Source: Epiperipatus broadwayi (taxonomy: Eukaryota > Onychophora > Udeonychophora > Euonychophora > Peripatidae). From it: a stretch of 64,000 nucleotides of DNA. Shown piece after piece: positions 10,391-23,837 of the stretch. The translations under genes and the position numbers were made by a program. The stretch covers positions 347,578 to 411,577 of the forward strand of contig JAQFVV010000446.1 of the NCBI GenBank assembly GCA_028023455.1. The letters are read 5' to 3'. The notes under the pieces are model-generated. The model was not told where the DNA came from, did no database searches, and saw only the letters and a program-made list of their open reading frames with translations. Numbering within the stretch: the stretch's first letter is position 1; the number at the start of each line of letters is the position of its first letter.

Positions 10391-13300
10391 TAAACATTTT
10401 TTTTTAGCTTTAATATGAACGGTTTTCAAGAAAGTTTGATAAAGAAGTACAGTAAATATAGTTTAAATATTTTTTACTAATTTATTTTAGAATATAAAAT
10501 GTTATGTGAGATTAGGGAAAACATATAAACATAAATTTAGTAATATTAAAATTTAAATATAATAGCTTGATAAAATTATAGAAATATTGTTTAAAATAAA
10601 GTGTATGGATGTGAATATTATATCTACAAGGATCAATGGGATGGTGAAGCCTACGGAACGCGATCGAGAAGATAAAGATCGTTTGGTAATTTTGATATTT
10701 ATTTATAATGCATAATGTATTTTTTTTAGATCATCTATTGATTAAGAATGAAGTGTGAAAGTTTAAATTATATGTACACATTTTATACAACATTTTTAAC
10801 ATATAATGAGATAGGAGTAATTCGGAATATGCATGCAATAATTTATTTAAAGTATATTAATAATATAATTTAACAGAACAATTGTGTGATTCTTTTGAAC
10901 TTTCATGTGATAAAGTATTCAGATATTTTAAAATAGTTTGTATATGATTAAATATACGGAGGAAAGTAGTAAAAAGATTTTCTTATAGAACAGTGGAATA
11001 GTTTTAAAATAAATGAATTTTATTATTGTTAGTAATGCAGATATGTATTTGTCGATGTACAGTATAGAAAAATCTTGAGAAATAAGATCGGATAGTGACT
11101 TGGAAGTACTAGTGGAGAGGAAACCAAGATGATGTTTTTTTTTAAGAAATAGGAAAAATAAAGGATTTGGATCATATTTAGTTTTGTGTGATTTCAGTAT
11201 AGTTAACTAAGCCCTATGACTGAACACATATAGTTTGGACAGTGTTTTTTGCATATCTTTAAACTTTTTGATGTTATAATAAAGCTGAAGAAATAGCTTT
11301 AGCATCGTTCCTATAATAGAGGTTGGTAGACAGGTAAAGGTCACTCCTCTATAGTGTCTTTTAATTCACTGTGCCATGATTGTCAAGGTATATGACGAGT
11401 AATATTCTAGTTGTATTTTGATCCTATGCATCTATCTTCGCTATCCTTATTTTGTGAATCTGCATCGGTCAGAAAGATATTTTCAAAGAAATAATGAATA
11501 AAATAGAACTGAAGATATGTTATCGTTTATGTAAGAATAGTTTATTTGCTGGAATGTATAGAATTGTGTAACTTTAAAATTGAAAGTCCAAAATATCATA
11601 AAGAGAGAAAGAATCATATAATACATTGTAAAATTAATTCAGAAATGAATATAAGATTTTTGAAAAGAAATCTAAACCAAGTATTTTAAAAGTGATAATA
11701 AAATTTGAATGAATTTTTTTTTAATAATATTTAGAAAATAAGTATTGCATATTTATTAAGAAAATAGTTCAATAATGTATAATAAACATATACTTGTGCA
11801 TGGTATATTAATAGTTGTAATTATATCATCCGAAGTAAGGCTTGAATGAGAATATTAGGATTAATAAACATCGGATAATGAACAATAAAAACCTAATACC
11901 GAATGTAGAACAATGTTTTGACTTTGTAAGATTCCATACAACCAATATAAAACTAAAATTTGTTATTTTGTAGAATTTTACTACGAATGTAAATTTTGTA
12001 AAAAATATAATTTTAATAATATTAGGGATGCAAAGTGTTTGTGATAATCATATAAGAAATGCATTTTGTAATAAGCTAACCATAATAATAAATCAAGTAA
12101 TAATACTGTATTTTCTTAAGTGTTTAAAAGATAAGATTTAACTAGGAAAAATAAATAGTATTTTGATTTCATTTTATAAACTAATAAACTAAGTTGAGAT
12201 AGGAGAGTAAGGGATATCCAATGTATATAGTGTAAAAATATTGTTAATTTATTTATGTTGTTAATAAACTTTGTTTTAAATTTGTTTTAAAGTTTTTGTG
12301 TCCGCGTTGTTATTTCTCCACATGGATGCATGAAATCACGATACATTTATAATTGAAACAGACATATAGTTTTTGCACAAAAAGGTAAACATAAAAGTGT
12401 TATAATAATTTTGAGAATTTATTGGTATGTTAAAATTAAAAGATCATAATTTTATATTATTTATTGGTCATAAGTCGGTTGCCACAATATTACATTAAAT
12501 TATATGCTAATGTTGCCACACGTATTCTGTTGTCAGATTATTAAAAATACTACCACGTACGTATTTATTTATTTCATTTAGGAAGAAATAAGATTATATT
12601 ATATTTATTATTGTTATTATTATTTTATTATTGTTAGTTGCTGTGTAGTAGATTATGACATAAAATTCCCTTTTCATATTTTACTACCGTAATTTTAAAT
12701 CAGTTAGAATACAATTTATGAACCTGAGATTTTATTTTATTTTATTTTACTTCATTTTATTTAATTAAGCTAGATTCTTGTTATAAAGAAGATTAAGATA
12801 TGATTATTATTTTAATCGTAGTGAAGAGAGCTCGGAAAGTCGTAAGAATACTATGAGTTAGTTATTTGGTATAGTAAAAAGGGGGAATAGTGTTCTTATG
12901 CCATTGAGTTAGTATCGTGTGGATAATAGCTCAATGTAGTCTATCTCGTTCCCCGTATTGTCACTCCATGTCTCATGAAAATAGTAAATATTTGTTAATT
13001 CATTTTAAAAATTGAACCGTATTTGTATTTTAAAAATTAGAGCTAGTAATCATTTTAATCAATGCTGAATATTTCATTTATTTATTTGTTAACTGAGCTA
13101 GAACCCGGAATATTCGTTATAAACAATATATTTTGGGGTGAGGATGCGCGGGGGGAGGTTAGAATATATATATATAGGAATCTACCATTATAATTAATAT
13201 AATCAAAGAACTATAAAAATTTATTGGCTTTATTTCTTAGTTAAACAGAGTAAATCACCTCTGTTATTGGTCAGATGGCAAGTAATATGATCAAAAATGA

Positions 13301-14696
13301 AAATTAAAAATCTCATATAGTACTACTTAAGAGAATAAAACTTTGTCAAAAGTACTTTAAAATATCTTCTGACCAGATTTTATTAATCGATGCTTATCTA
13401 AAATACTGTTTGTTTGTGTTATTATTTTTAAAAAGTGCTTGCTGCTGATTCTTCTTTTATGTACATACAGAAAACACACGCATAAAAGATTGATATTATA
13501 GAAAAATATACAAAATAAGATAAACTAAATTAAACATAATAAAACATACTATTTGAAACAGTTGTATAATAAATAAGTTACGATAATTATACAAATGAGA
13601 TTACCATTCGTTAAAACAGTAAAGCTAACATTTCATTTAAAAGTACATGTGTGCATGCATGCAATTTCTGTATGTTTAAAACTTAATCAATTTAAAAATT
13701 GATGTGTAAAACTATTAAATTAATTTATATTATTTTGTATTATAATTGAATTTATAAATATTTATTAAATTAATTTAAATAAAATATCTGAGAAATTCCA
13801 AGAGATATTATAAATTAATTAATTGTGAAATAAATAATTGTAATTTTTTTAATTATCCAAATTAAGATATAATATTAAAGAAATGGTATTATTTTTATTA
13901 CTTTCATTTTAATCAATGTTTCAAATTTTTATGCTTGGAATAAACTCAGATATTTATAACTGGCTGCTCTTCAGTATTATTTTAACAAAGGAACAGATTT
14001 TTCCTGTAAAATCTTAAAGAACTTTGGATAATTTGACAAATTAACATATCAGCTGAGCATAAGCTATAAATATGATCTCTTGTCAAAATTCAATCATTCT
14101 TTCTAGCCATTTTCTCACTGGCTAAATGTATCTTCTCCTTAAAGTAAATGGATAAACTACAACAACAACAACAAGGATTATCACCAAATACTATTTTTAA
14201 AAAAATCCAATTTACTGTCTTCATCCATTAATGAAATTCTTTAAAAAAATAAAGAAAATTGGAAATACTTGTTTGGAAACTATAGTAATTACATCACTAT
14301 GGATTAATGAAAGTAAAAACTTTATACAATATGAATCTAAATTAACATATAAGATTACAGCTTTGGAGAAATTGCTTAAGTCTTAGTAAAGATCAGCATG
14401 GTTAACTCAATCTATGAATTATTATTTATTTGCTAAATCTTATAAATTAGTGGAATGGCCTGAACTATAGAAAAATAAATTAAATATGTTTTAACCAGAA
14501 GATTAATAATCTACTGCCTTTAAACCAGAGGGAAACCATTTGACTTGTATAAAACTGCAATTTAGTATCAACTCTATAATAATGAATTTATGATTATGAA
14601 TTCCATAGTCTGAAAATATAATAAATATCATAAATTAGTAAGCACACTTTCTTAAATGGATTAATACATTGTCTTTTTTACTTCACCAATAAAAAG
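10391..14696. other. Long AT-rich stretch, no gene found
   Basis: Points noted: at 10628-10649 AAGGATCAATGGGATGGTGAAG nearly matches 30491-30512 inside a LINE remnant, so a LINE fragment is likely around 10610-10690. An AATAAA lies at 12263-12268 before a T/G-rich stretch, resembling a transcript end. A TTATTATTG-rich tract lies at 12595-12650. An unusual G-rich run (GCGCGGGGGGAGG) lies at about 13147. I see no supported exon. Confidence 0.5.
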
Positions 14697-15145
14697 TTGT
14701 AATTATAATTGTGCGATTTTTTCCGCATACGTTAGTGAAGCTATAATTATAATTTAAGATTTAATATACTAGATTAGTGCTTTCGAGATTAAGTATTCAA
14801 ATCCCATACTTATAGCTTTAAGAATGAAGAGTCTGTTGTGAATTGTTGTGCAGATATGCAAATGAGCTTGAATTTTTAATTAATTAGTACATTGTTTGAA
14901 AAGAGCAAAGCATGCCTCTCTTTTCTTAATGGCACTGAGATCATTTGCTATGTAATAAGCCTCTTTGACTTTTCTTTTGGCCTCATTCTTCTTTGTGCAA
15001 ATTATTTGGGCAGAACTGGGTTCAAATAAGTGGCCTGTAGCTGCTTGGTGGTCCCAGAAATTCGATGATCCTTCATTTTTATTTTTTACTCTATTATATG
15101 CATATATGTGTTGGTATATTCTTCTATTGATGTTAGCCTGAGTCT
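14697..15145 (-). pseudogene. PLE 3' end, inverted copy
   Basis: This is an inverted copy of 15374-15803. The minus-strand frame reads FWDHQAATGHLFEPSSAQI, then NEAKRKVKEAYYIANDLS and a FALFKQ stretch, then stop. This is the distal end of a PLE GIY-YIG endonuclease domain. The copy begins abruptly near 15145, so the catalytic part of the domain is absent. The terminal non-coding block (AATTATAGCTTCACTAACG) is shared with its partner. Confidence 0.85.
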
Positions 15146-15221
15146 AAAGACAGCCTAAAGACAATAAGAAATACTTAACAATTCTTTTTATATAAATGTA
15201 ACTTCGAAAATTGCTAAAAAA

Positions 15222-15803
15222 TTGATTAATGATTTTAAATTTAGCTTCAGAGCACTTCCCAACATTAACCGACTAATAAATAATTCCAAGGATAAAATAG
15301 AAAAAGATCAAGCCCCTCATGTGGTCTATAAAATAACATGTCCTCAATTAGGCTGCAAAGCATCTTATTATGGAGTGACTTGGACTAATATCAATACAAG
15401 ATATGCATATAATAGAGTAAAAAATAAAAATGAAAGAACATCGATCTTCTGGGACCACCAAGCAGCTACAGGTCACTTATTTGAACCAAGTTGTGCCTAA
15501 ATAATTTGCACAGAGATGAGTGATGCCAAAAGAAAAATCAAAGAGGCTTATTACATAGCAAATGACCTCAGTGTCATTAATAGGAGAAAGGCATGCTTTG
15601 CTCTCTCCAAACAATGGACTAATTAATTAAAAATTCAAGCTCATTTGCATATATGTATAACAATTCACAACAGAATCTTCATTCTTAAAGCTATGAGTAT
15701 AGGATTTGAATACTTAATCCCAAAAGCACTAAGCTAGTATATTAAATCTTAAATTATAATTATAGCTTCACTAACGTATGCAAAAAAATTGCACAATTAT
15801 AAA
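15222..15803 (+). pseudogene. PLE GIY-YIG endonuclease fragment
   Basis: A 92-codon open frame (15222-15500) contains HVVYKITCPQLGC then SYYGVTW, the Cys-containing GIY-YIG core of Penelope-like endonucleases, followed by FWDHQAATGHLF. In the next frame coding resumes with about the same C-terminal tail as the inverted partner (YYIAND..). A frameshift near 15495 breaks it. No RT is found upstream, so it is a 5'-truncated copy. PLE endonucleases nick target DNA to start reverse transcription. Confidence 0.85.
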
Positions 15804-16827
15804 TGGATTAATGTGATAACTAAACAATCTGGAATAGGATTATTAAGAGTGCATTATTAAATCTCTTAAAATTGCTATATTAAATGTCACTATAGATTTA
15901 AATCTATGAAATGGATTACCTTGTGCTTTTGATTTAATGTTTAGTGTATTAAGGTATTGTCAGTAAATTATAAATGTTGGAGTTACTCTGCAAAAGTATA
16001 AATACTTACATAGAATATTCTAAACCATTCATGAAAGTAAGATTATATAGTTAAGGAATTAATTGCTCAGTAAACTTTGTTTATAATTGTTTGATTATTT
16101 GGTTTATAGTGTAGTAATAAATAAATAATAAATATCCCAAGATAATGCTGACATAAGAAGGTACAGGCAGCAATCTTGTATGATTATTAATGACATTAGA
16201 TATGAATGAAATATCTATGATTTACATTTTGTATGGGAGACATATTGCATTTAATTAAACTAACTTATAGACTTCTATAAACCCATTCATGTTTAACATA
16301 TATTTTATTAGTCCTTGAATTCAGCCTCAGATTACTAGGTAGCTAATCATCCTGAATAGATTAAATCATCAAGGAATGTTTATATGAATAGTGTTTCTGA
16401 TAGTTGTATAATTTCAAATGTTGTAATATGTAATAAAGCATTCTTATAGTATCAATAAAATAAATTGTATTTGTTAATTGAAATATACTCCTAACTAAAT
16501 TTAAATATAATATAAGAAGCTTAGCAAGTCATTCTAGTAAAAGATATGAATGTCATAATTAATAAAGCTATGCATTTTGTATAGCATTGTTAAAAGTATT
16601 AAGTTAATAATGGTACTTGCTCCAAAAGAATTAAAAAACTAACCTGCTCTTGAAGAATGAGATTGTTAAAAGGAGGTTGCTTGACAACAGTTTGATATTG
16701 TTTTTGTTTTTAATTACATAATGAATAGTTTGAGATTGTTGATTGTTATCTATATTGAGATTGTTTAAGTGTTGACTGGTTTCTAATGGTTACTTATAAA
16801 CCCATTTAACCTTGAACATTATTACAC

Positions 16828-16828
<1 letters not shown>
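15804..16828. other. Unassigned AT-rich DNA
   Basis: I see no coding pattern and no repeat that I could match elsewhere in the window. Confidence 0.5.

Positions 16829-16890
<62 letters not shown>
16829..16890. repeat. (AT)n microsatellite
   Basis: About 60 bases of uninterrupted AT dinucleotides. Confidence 0.97.
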
Positions 16891-16893
<3 letters not shown>

Positions 16894-19800
16894 AACACCT
16901 TCTCCCTGGTCTAATTGGTCATCAATGAATCATGCCGCACGTTTTAGTGACTAAATTCTCCTATGCAACTTATCATATTCTCATTATCAAGAATATAAGC
17001 ATAAAGAAACAAAAATGTAAAACTAACGAAATGATTCCTGTATTGAATAAAACTAGCATGAAACTATAGATCTGAAGAAGATCACAAGGTGATTAATAAA
17101 GATAATAACTTCTGGTCAAACCAGCTTTAAATCCACACAAACAAAAGATGATGAGTTAAATTTGATATTCAGCAAACTAATAAATAACTAATAATTATAT
17201 CTCTGGAATGATTATGAAATTAAGCTTATAAATGAAATGATAAGTAAATTATGATGTAGATGACTAAATGGATGATGGAAAGAAGTAATAATTAAATAGT
17301 GGAATGAAATGAGTCTAAGAATGAAGAGAAAAGAATGAAGATGTATGAGAATAATGAATGATTAAGATGATGATAGAATAAGAGTTAATGAATAGTTAAG
17401 ATGATAAAAGAATAAAAGTTAATGTATGATTAATCAATTATGATAATGAATTAATGTCAAATGAGAATGAATAAATAAAAGAACGATCAAGATGAAATTG
17501 AAGAACAATGTTAATGATGGAGACTGAAATCTTAAACTATAAACTAATATGGTATTAAATGGTAAAAAGATAAGCTAAATAAAAATAGGGATTTCAAGCT
17601 TGACACAACCAGAATATTTATCATGAAGTTAAAACAAGCTATACTTTTTACAACAAAAGAAGTAATTTATACCTTAAAGTTTAGTTGACTTTCATAAAAC
17701 AGTGAAAGTAATCTATTTCAAGTCCAACTATAATAATTACTAGATATAAAATTTATTACAAATTTAAATTCTACTTTGAAACTTAACAACTAATTCTTCT
17801 CAGGGTTCAAACACTCAAAATTGTTATACAATATATATTTGGGTCAGTGAGAGGAATTTTGCCACTACCCAAACATAATGCACAAAACAGCTCTCAATAG
17901 AATCTCAAATTAACAACTGTATTTAGCAGTTCTAAAGAAACATTATAACTAATATAAACTTTAAAATTTAGGAATAGGAATGACTTTTTATTAATTAAAA
18001 ACCATAACTTACCAAATTCCTTTTCTTAGATAATAATAAACCATGTGATCAAGATCAGTGAATGATAGCTCTGTGGGTTCAACTAAACCAATTAAATCAA
18101 TATTATATTTATCTTTTAATCTATTACTTAAAATAATCTGTACTCTAAGTTATTAACATTTTGATTATTGTGTGATAATGCACTAGATGTACCACTAAAT
18201 TATAAGGCTCAACAAAATTATTATGATATAGCATAATATAGTTAATAGTACTATATTGGTCGATGATGATTTCAATTTATAATCTTCTGATAGGTCGATA
18301 GCAATAACAATAATAGTGTATATATGTGGTAATTAGCAATAAGACCACAGGCAACTAAATAAATTTTTAAACACAACAAACTTTATTTACAATATTTACA
18401 AATTTTAATTCAAAGATATGACATGAAATAAAACTAATATATTAAAAGAACTTATGGATGGGAAAATACTTAGTATTCAATTGACCATATTCTTAGTCAA
18501 TACCACCAGCTTATACAATGATATTCAGTATCATTTATTACTATTTAGCCTATTTTAAAAATAAGATAATGAAACCTTCTTGAAACTAAACTAGCACTTA
18601 AATTACAAAAAAAAAACAACAACAGTGTATTTATGACCTTATGGTATGCACAAAGTTTAAATTTAGAATTCAAAATTTATAAAAGGGGTGCATTTTAACA
18701 AAACCATCTCTTTTATCAGAATATGATAAGGGCAATTATCATATTCTGCACAATTACTAACTGATTAAAATTTGAGATGAATAAGTTTGGTGTATTAAAA
18801 AAACAGACATCAAAAGTCACATACACGCATGTCACTAAAACATTATCTATGTCCACATCCTAATTATTGAATACTTAACTGATCTTACCAATCCATTGTT
18901 AAATCATTATTCAATGAAGATAAATCCACACTGCCCATGTGCATCTCTTACTTTTACATCTAAAAATTTCTACAATCATTAATAGATCTTGGTTTGGTCT
19001 GTCTATAACTGATGATGATCCTACAACTCATAAAGTACTATTATATTTAGGCAAACACCATAGCTAGATCAGTGTTCATAAATCTAACATTATTTTATAC
19101 TTGCTATATGATTTGAACTACTATACTTCACCATACATGGTGGAAAAACTAACTCTATATCATTATGAGGGATTTAACACTAAAAAGAGAGGCTCTATAT
19201 AAAACAACATGACAGTTGTATAATAATATGGCTAATCCTACTACCTCTCTATGGGTATACACATGTGGGCTTTTCCTCATCATGAAAAGAAAAAAATAGA
19301 ATTCAGACCATGGATATCCTTTCTCTTACAATTATTTATGCTAATAAGCATTAATAACTACTCAGCCTCTACCAAAACTTTCCTCTTATGGAATCAGCAA
19401 TAGGTGATTCTCCATCAGCCCATGCTCAATATTAATATTAATCTATTGGATGCCATTTTATTGGAACATCCTATCAGCTAAAAACTGTCACAAATCATTC
19501 TCAATATTATAGCAAGGTAAAACAACACTAACAATAACTGTGGAGATACTCATATTCCATTTCACAATGCAGAACCATTAATGTATCAATAGACAAACCA
19601 AAATATACATGTCAAATGATCATTAATTATTTTAAAATGACAACTATACTTTTGTTAGAGAGAGCACAATGTGTTTAAGCAATAAAGATCAAACCTGCAT
19701 TTGTATTCAAAGTGGGCAAGTTCATTTCTATGTAAAATTAAGAAATGAAAAAGGTTTAGATCAATTTTTCTTTTATATAAATAAATAATTGGGTCTTTAG

Positions 19801-21898
19801 TATATCTTTGACAACAATGTCTGCATGTTCACTCTTTAATAATACACATTAAAATCTGTTTTAAAATATGAGAGAAGTAAATATCTCTCTCACTTTCTCT
19901 AGATAAATGATCTATGTAATATCATGTTTTCCCTTAACTAAAAAAATAAAAATACATGTAATATATGTATCTATTTTACACATTTTTTTCTTCTCTTTAA
20001 CTCAAGATATATATATCTTTCATGCCACAATAAAACATATATGTTTAAAAACAAAATTCTCAAATAACACATGACATAAGCATTATAAGTCAACACAGCA
20101 GTAATAATAAAAAAAAACATTTTCTACCATTAGAGTTTATCCTGTTAGTCAAGTTTATTTTTCTAGTGAGCTAAAATTATAGGAACAAATATTATGATGA
20201 GCAAACATTTCAGATAACGCATATATATTTTATTATCCTGTTTGATGCTAATATAATAAGGCAATATTCAAAGATCTTCAAGTGTATCACAATTAAAATC
20301 AGTTATCCATTTTTCTGGAGATAATTTTCCTTAATATGGTATAGGTTATTGTAGTCTTCACAACAAACTTTTTATATACATTTATTGATTTATTTGGTAT
20401 TATATAGTGAGACAAGGTTTAAACGTTCAAGTGGGTTATAACTAAAATTAGTTTATTTACATTTTAATCCAGATGATTTCCTTGAAAAAATGACTTTATA
20501 ATTTTATTGCAATTAACATATTTTGACTTTTTAAAATTCTTTATTACTTTTATTCTTTCCTCCGTGGTACGATTTGTAACAATCTTTAAATAATCTGGCA
20601 TTTTAAATATTTTACAACCTTATTATAACAACCTATATTTCACAAGAAAACCTTAAAAGTAAACATTAATTTTGTTCCACTTTTATTAGCAAAGCATTAT
20701 ATGATTAGAAAAATTAACAGAATTTATCCAATTATAAATATGATATCCTTAACATTTTAATGAATTTGTAATTTTTCTATTACCATCATTACACAAGTTT
20801 GGCGCTATAAAAAAAAATCAGCCGATGAGTGTTTATTTCTTAATAAAGAATTGAGAATAAAATCACTTGCAATTATCTTTTAACTTTATTAAAATATGAT
20901 ATAAAATGACTTTTGATTTTATTTATAATATCTTCTGAAATCCTTTTTTAAAATTGTTTTGAATTATTTTCTTGAAATTACAATTTTCAAACGAACATCT
21001 GTTCTGCTTTATGTTTACTAATGGTGCGAAAATACAAACATTATCAGTTCTTTAGTTTAATTATAAATAATTTGTGCATCATTTTTAAAGATAAAATTTT
21101 AAACATATGAAAAAAATAAAAGTAAAAGCTTACTTTTTCTTGAATTTTTCTGGGTTTGAAGTAATATTTATGGGAAACAGTTATGATGCACAAGGTTTCC
21201 ATTTCTCTTCCAATATAACTTTTAAGAACTATCAATCGATGAAAAAGGTGTTTGAAACGATAGCAAAGTTTGAAGATTTTCTATTCAGTCATTTTTAGAT
21301 ATCAATATTATAATCTCATTCAATTAGATTCCAGAATTTTCTGATTTTTAGCTTTTTTCTTCCTTATTTTAGAAGATCAGAGTTGAAGTATGTGATTGTT
21401 TAGTTTTTTTTCTTAAGCCAGCCCCCTACAACTTTGTTAAATTATATATAGCTTTTATCCCAATGCACTGTGGTAAAAAATTCACCAATAATCTTAGCGT
21501 GAATAATTAATATTACCCCCCCTGGCTTCATTTTTAATAACTACCCATAATTATTCAAGACAGCTTTAGATTCACTACATAAAAATATGCTTAAGTAATT
21601 GACTATAACCATTTATTTTACAAGTTTTAATAAATTTAATTTATTTTAATTGCTATTCAACAATAATAAAATAGCAATATATTTATCTCTCAATTAATAA
21701 CAATATTTTAAATTGTTGTTTTATCCCTAGTTTCAAACCTACACTGGGTTTGAAATCTCATCTCCATTCAAGCAATTTCCTAGTGCATTCAAAACAATCT
21801 TTATTGAAAACTACTCATTAAGATTTTCATGCTAGATATATTATTATGATTTAAAATGTTGGATTATTTAATACAGGGACCTAAATAAAAGGTCACAA
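16891..21898. other. Long AT-rich stretch, no gene found
   Basis: It holds the purine-biased tract listed separately (17255-17560). A perfect 12-bp-arm hairpin lies at 18718-18750 (CAGAATATGATA/TATCATATTCTG). Small overlapping open frames on both strands at about 21044-21298 look fortuitous. I see no transposon motif or exon. Confidence 0.5.
17255..17560 (+). repeat. Purine-rich low-complexity tract with degenerate 33-bp repeats
   Basis: The plus strand is dominated by A and G with recurring AATGA and AAGATGAT words. Units like GTTAAGATGATAAAAGAATA and AAAGTTAATG recur about every 33 bases between 17360 and 17450. There is no coding frame. Confidence 0.6.
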
Positions 21899-21917
21899 TA
21901 TATATATATATATATAT

Positions 21918-22083
21918 AAAATACACAAACCATTATACAATTACAAATATCCAGTAACGCCCTCTGTTTAAAGATCTATATCTCAATAATAGCAAACCTC
22001 AAAATGATATCATTTTGAGGTTTGTTTATTGAGATATAGTTTTAAAAGAGGGTATGATATTAATTATAATGGTTTGTGTATTT
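21918..22083. repeat. Near-perfect palindrome between AT microsatellites
   Basis: The centre is at 22008/22009 (AAAATGAT|ATCATTTT). The arms continue through CAAACCTC/GAGGTTTG, ATATCTCAATAA/TTATTGAGATAT and CCCTC/GAGGG to AAATACACAAACC/GGTTTGTGTATTT. The left arm has about 12 extra bases. TA arrays flank it at 21899-21917 and 22126-22146. It is probably a palindromic MITE, with no coding capacity. Confidence 0.85.
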
Positions 22084-22123
22084 CTATAATTATTTCAGTT
22101 AGTGTTAACATAACTTTCTTTTC

Positions 22124-22146
<23 letters not shown>

Positions 22147-22154
<8 letters not shown>

Positions 22155-22860
22155 AAGCTATAAAGTAGATTAAACTTGCCAATAACTCAAGATATAGATT
22201 CACCATCTAATATCTCAAATCAATACCTTTTTTGTATGGTTAAACAAGAATTTACAATCGAAGAATTGTGGTGTAAAAATGGAATTCTTATGATATCCCA
22301 AACAAATTTATTTTTTATCAGATCCAACACTAAAATAACTAGATTTGATCTTTCGAGATACAATTAGAATCTTTATCAATAGGTTCAGGATAACCCAAGA
22401 CCATTGTCCTCATTTGTTTTATAAATGTAATTTATTAGCCATCAAATTATACAAATGTAACCATATAGTTAATGATTGCTAAATCTACGGCTACACTGAC
22501 ATATTAAAGAATTTAATAAAAGTGACTTGCATTTATATATCTTTGTTGGAATCCTTACAGGTATCTTTACAATATTTTATTAATCTGGAAAAAAATTCAT
22601 ACATTAAATAAATAATAATAATTGGTTTTCATCCTTTCTAAATACTATACACTTCGCTAACAAATTCAATTCACGCATATCATCACAATCAAATTCCACA
22701 ATGTTTTTACATTCTCCAAAAGCTCAGCCCAAAAACATCAGTGAAAAAATAATATAATTTAAACAATTCTAATATTTAAATCGTTGATTAATTATGTTTT
22801 ATAATAAGTACAAAACTTAAACATCACATTATCATCATTAGATCCAAAGATCTAGGTGCA
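22147..22860. other. Unassigned AT-rich DNA
   Basis: I see nothing recognisable. A 63-codon open frame at 22176-22367 has no motif and is probably chance. Confidence 0.5.
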
Positions 22861-22876
22861 GTGCTCTCAGATCCAA

Positions 22877-22925
22877 GGCTCCTCGCTGATGTAAACCACA
22901 AGCTAGAAACTAGGCTGGGGATATT
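22877..22925 (+). ncRNA. Hammerhead-like motif, family A, decayed
   Basis: CTCCTCG, then CTGATGT, a short arm, then GAAAC, TAGGC and TGGGGA. Helix I (CUCCUCG/UGGGGA) is partly kept and the GAAA box is kept. Core A9 is U, and the cleavage triplet has lost its U. It is likely inactive; it is listed because the layout matches better-preserved copies. Confidence 0.4.
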
Positions 22926-23326
22926 GGATGACTAGGCACTAGAGAAAGATTTTATACACAAACTTCCAGAATCCATTGATTACTCTGACTTGCACTGAGT
23001 GGTACTACTATATGAACAGTTTTGCCTCTGTGTAAACAGCATTTGTAAGCATAAAGAATGGTGATCATGTGATGTTTTAGTGGTTTAATACAAATCCTGC
23101 CCAATAGGATTAGGTGACTGTCATTATTAAAAAAACCAAAGACATTAAAAAGTATGGGTGCTGAACTGAATTCAGATCTATATGACTATACAAGCTAATG
23201 AGCTTGAAAACATTATTGTGTTTTCATTTTGGACTTGAAGCTTTATTGTTAGCTAATAAGGTAAATGGTAGCTGCTGGATGGTTGCATTAGATCTAAAGG
23301 TCTAGGTACAGTCCTCTCAGATCCAA

Positions 23327-23375
23327 GGTTTTTCATTGATGAGATCAATAAGCTAGAAACTAGTCTGGGAATATT
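23327..23375 (+). ncRNA. Hammerhead-like motif, family A, decayed
   Basis: TTGATGA, a short arm, GAAA and then CUAGUC, so GUC is kept. The helix III region ACUAGU is self-complementary. C3 of the core is U, and helix I is weak (TTTTTCA against TGGGAA). Probably inactive. Confidence 0.4.
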
Positions 23376-23837
23376 GGATGAGTAAACACTAGACAGGGAT
23401 TTTATGCACAAACCTTTCAGCATCCATTGATTACTCTGGCATGCACTGACTGGCACTACTATATGGAGAGTTTTGTTTCTGTGTAATACAAATTCTCTTA
23501 GTGAAATGGTTAAATGCATTTTTCTGCTGCGTCTTTGATCTGAGATTCTAATCTAGATCATGTTAATATTATTTTGTTTTAAATTACAGCCAAGCTTAGT
23601 ATTGTTTCTCAAATAAGCAAATCGGAACAACTACTTATCGTATAACTATCAATAGGTAAATATCAGGATAAAATAAAAAATAAAATTATTAACACTTACC
23701 ATTTGAAAATTACATAGTCTAGAAATCACTATCTCCTTCATTGCAAGGAGTAACATTTTTGCCCTGCACGAAACTATTTCAAAACTAATAATGATGTTAA
23801 TTGTATCAAATAACTAGAAACATTATAAAGAACATAC

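Larger units (their letters stand above)
22861..23500 (+). repeat. Two direct units of ribozyme-like family A (450-bp spacing)
   Basis: CTCTCAGATCCAAGG occurs at 22865 and again at 23315, exactly 450 bp on. The homology continues through AAGCTAGAAACTAG, CTGGG, ATATTGGATGA, CACTAGA, CATTGATTACTCTG and ACTACTATATG. The second unit is less complete at its end (TCTGTGTAATACAAATTCTC). Each contains a weak hammerhead-like core. The open frame on the minus strand over the second unit is a repeat shadow. Confidence 0.8.

Noticed and set aside
16829-16890. AT array as an attachment site or origin
   Set aside because: A simple dinucleotide microsatellite of a kind common throughout the window.
21044-21298. 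Overlapping 63-codon open frames on both strands
   Set aside because: No motif, extreme AT-driven composition, and mutual overlap; chance frames.
23253-23519. 88-codon minus-strand frame considered as a GALNT exon
   Set aside because: It is the antisense of a family A repeat unit and does not match GALNT.
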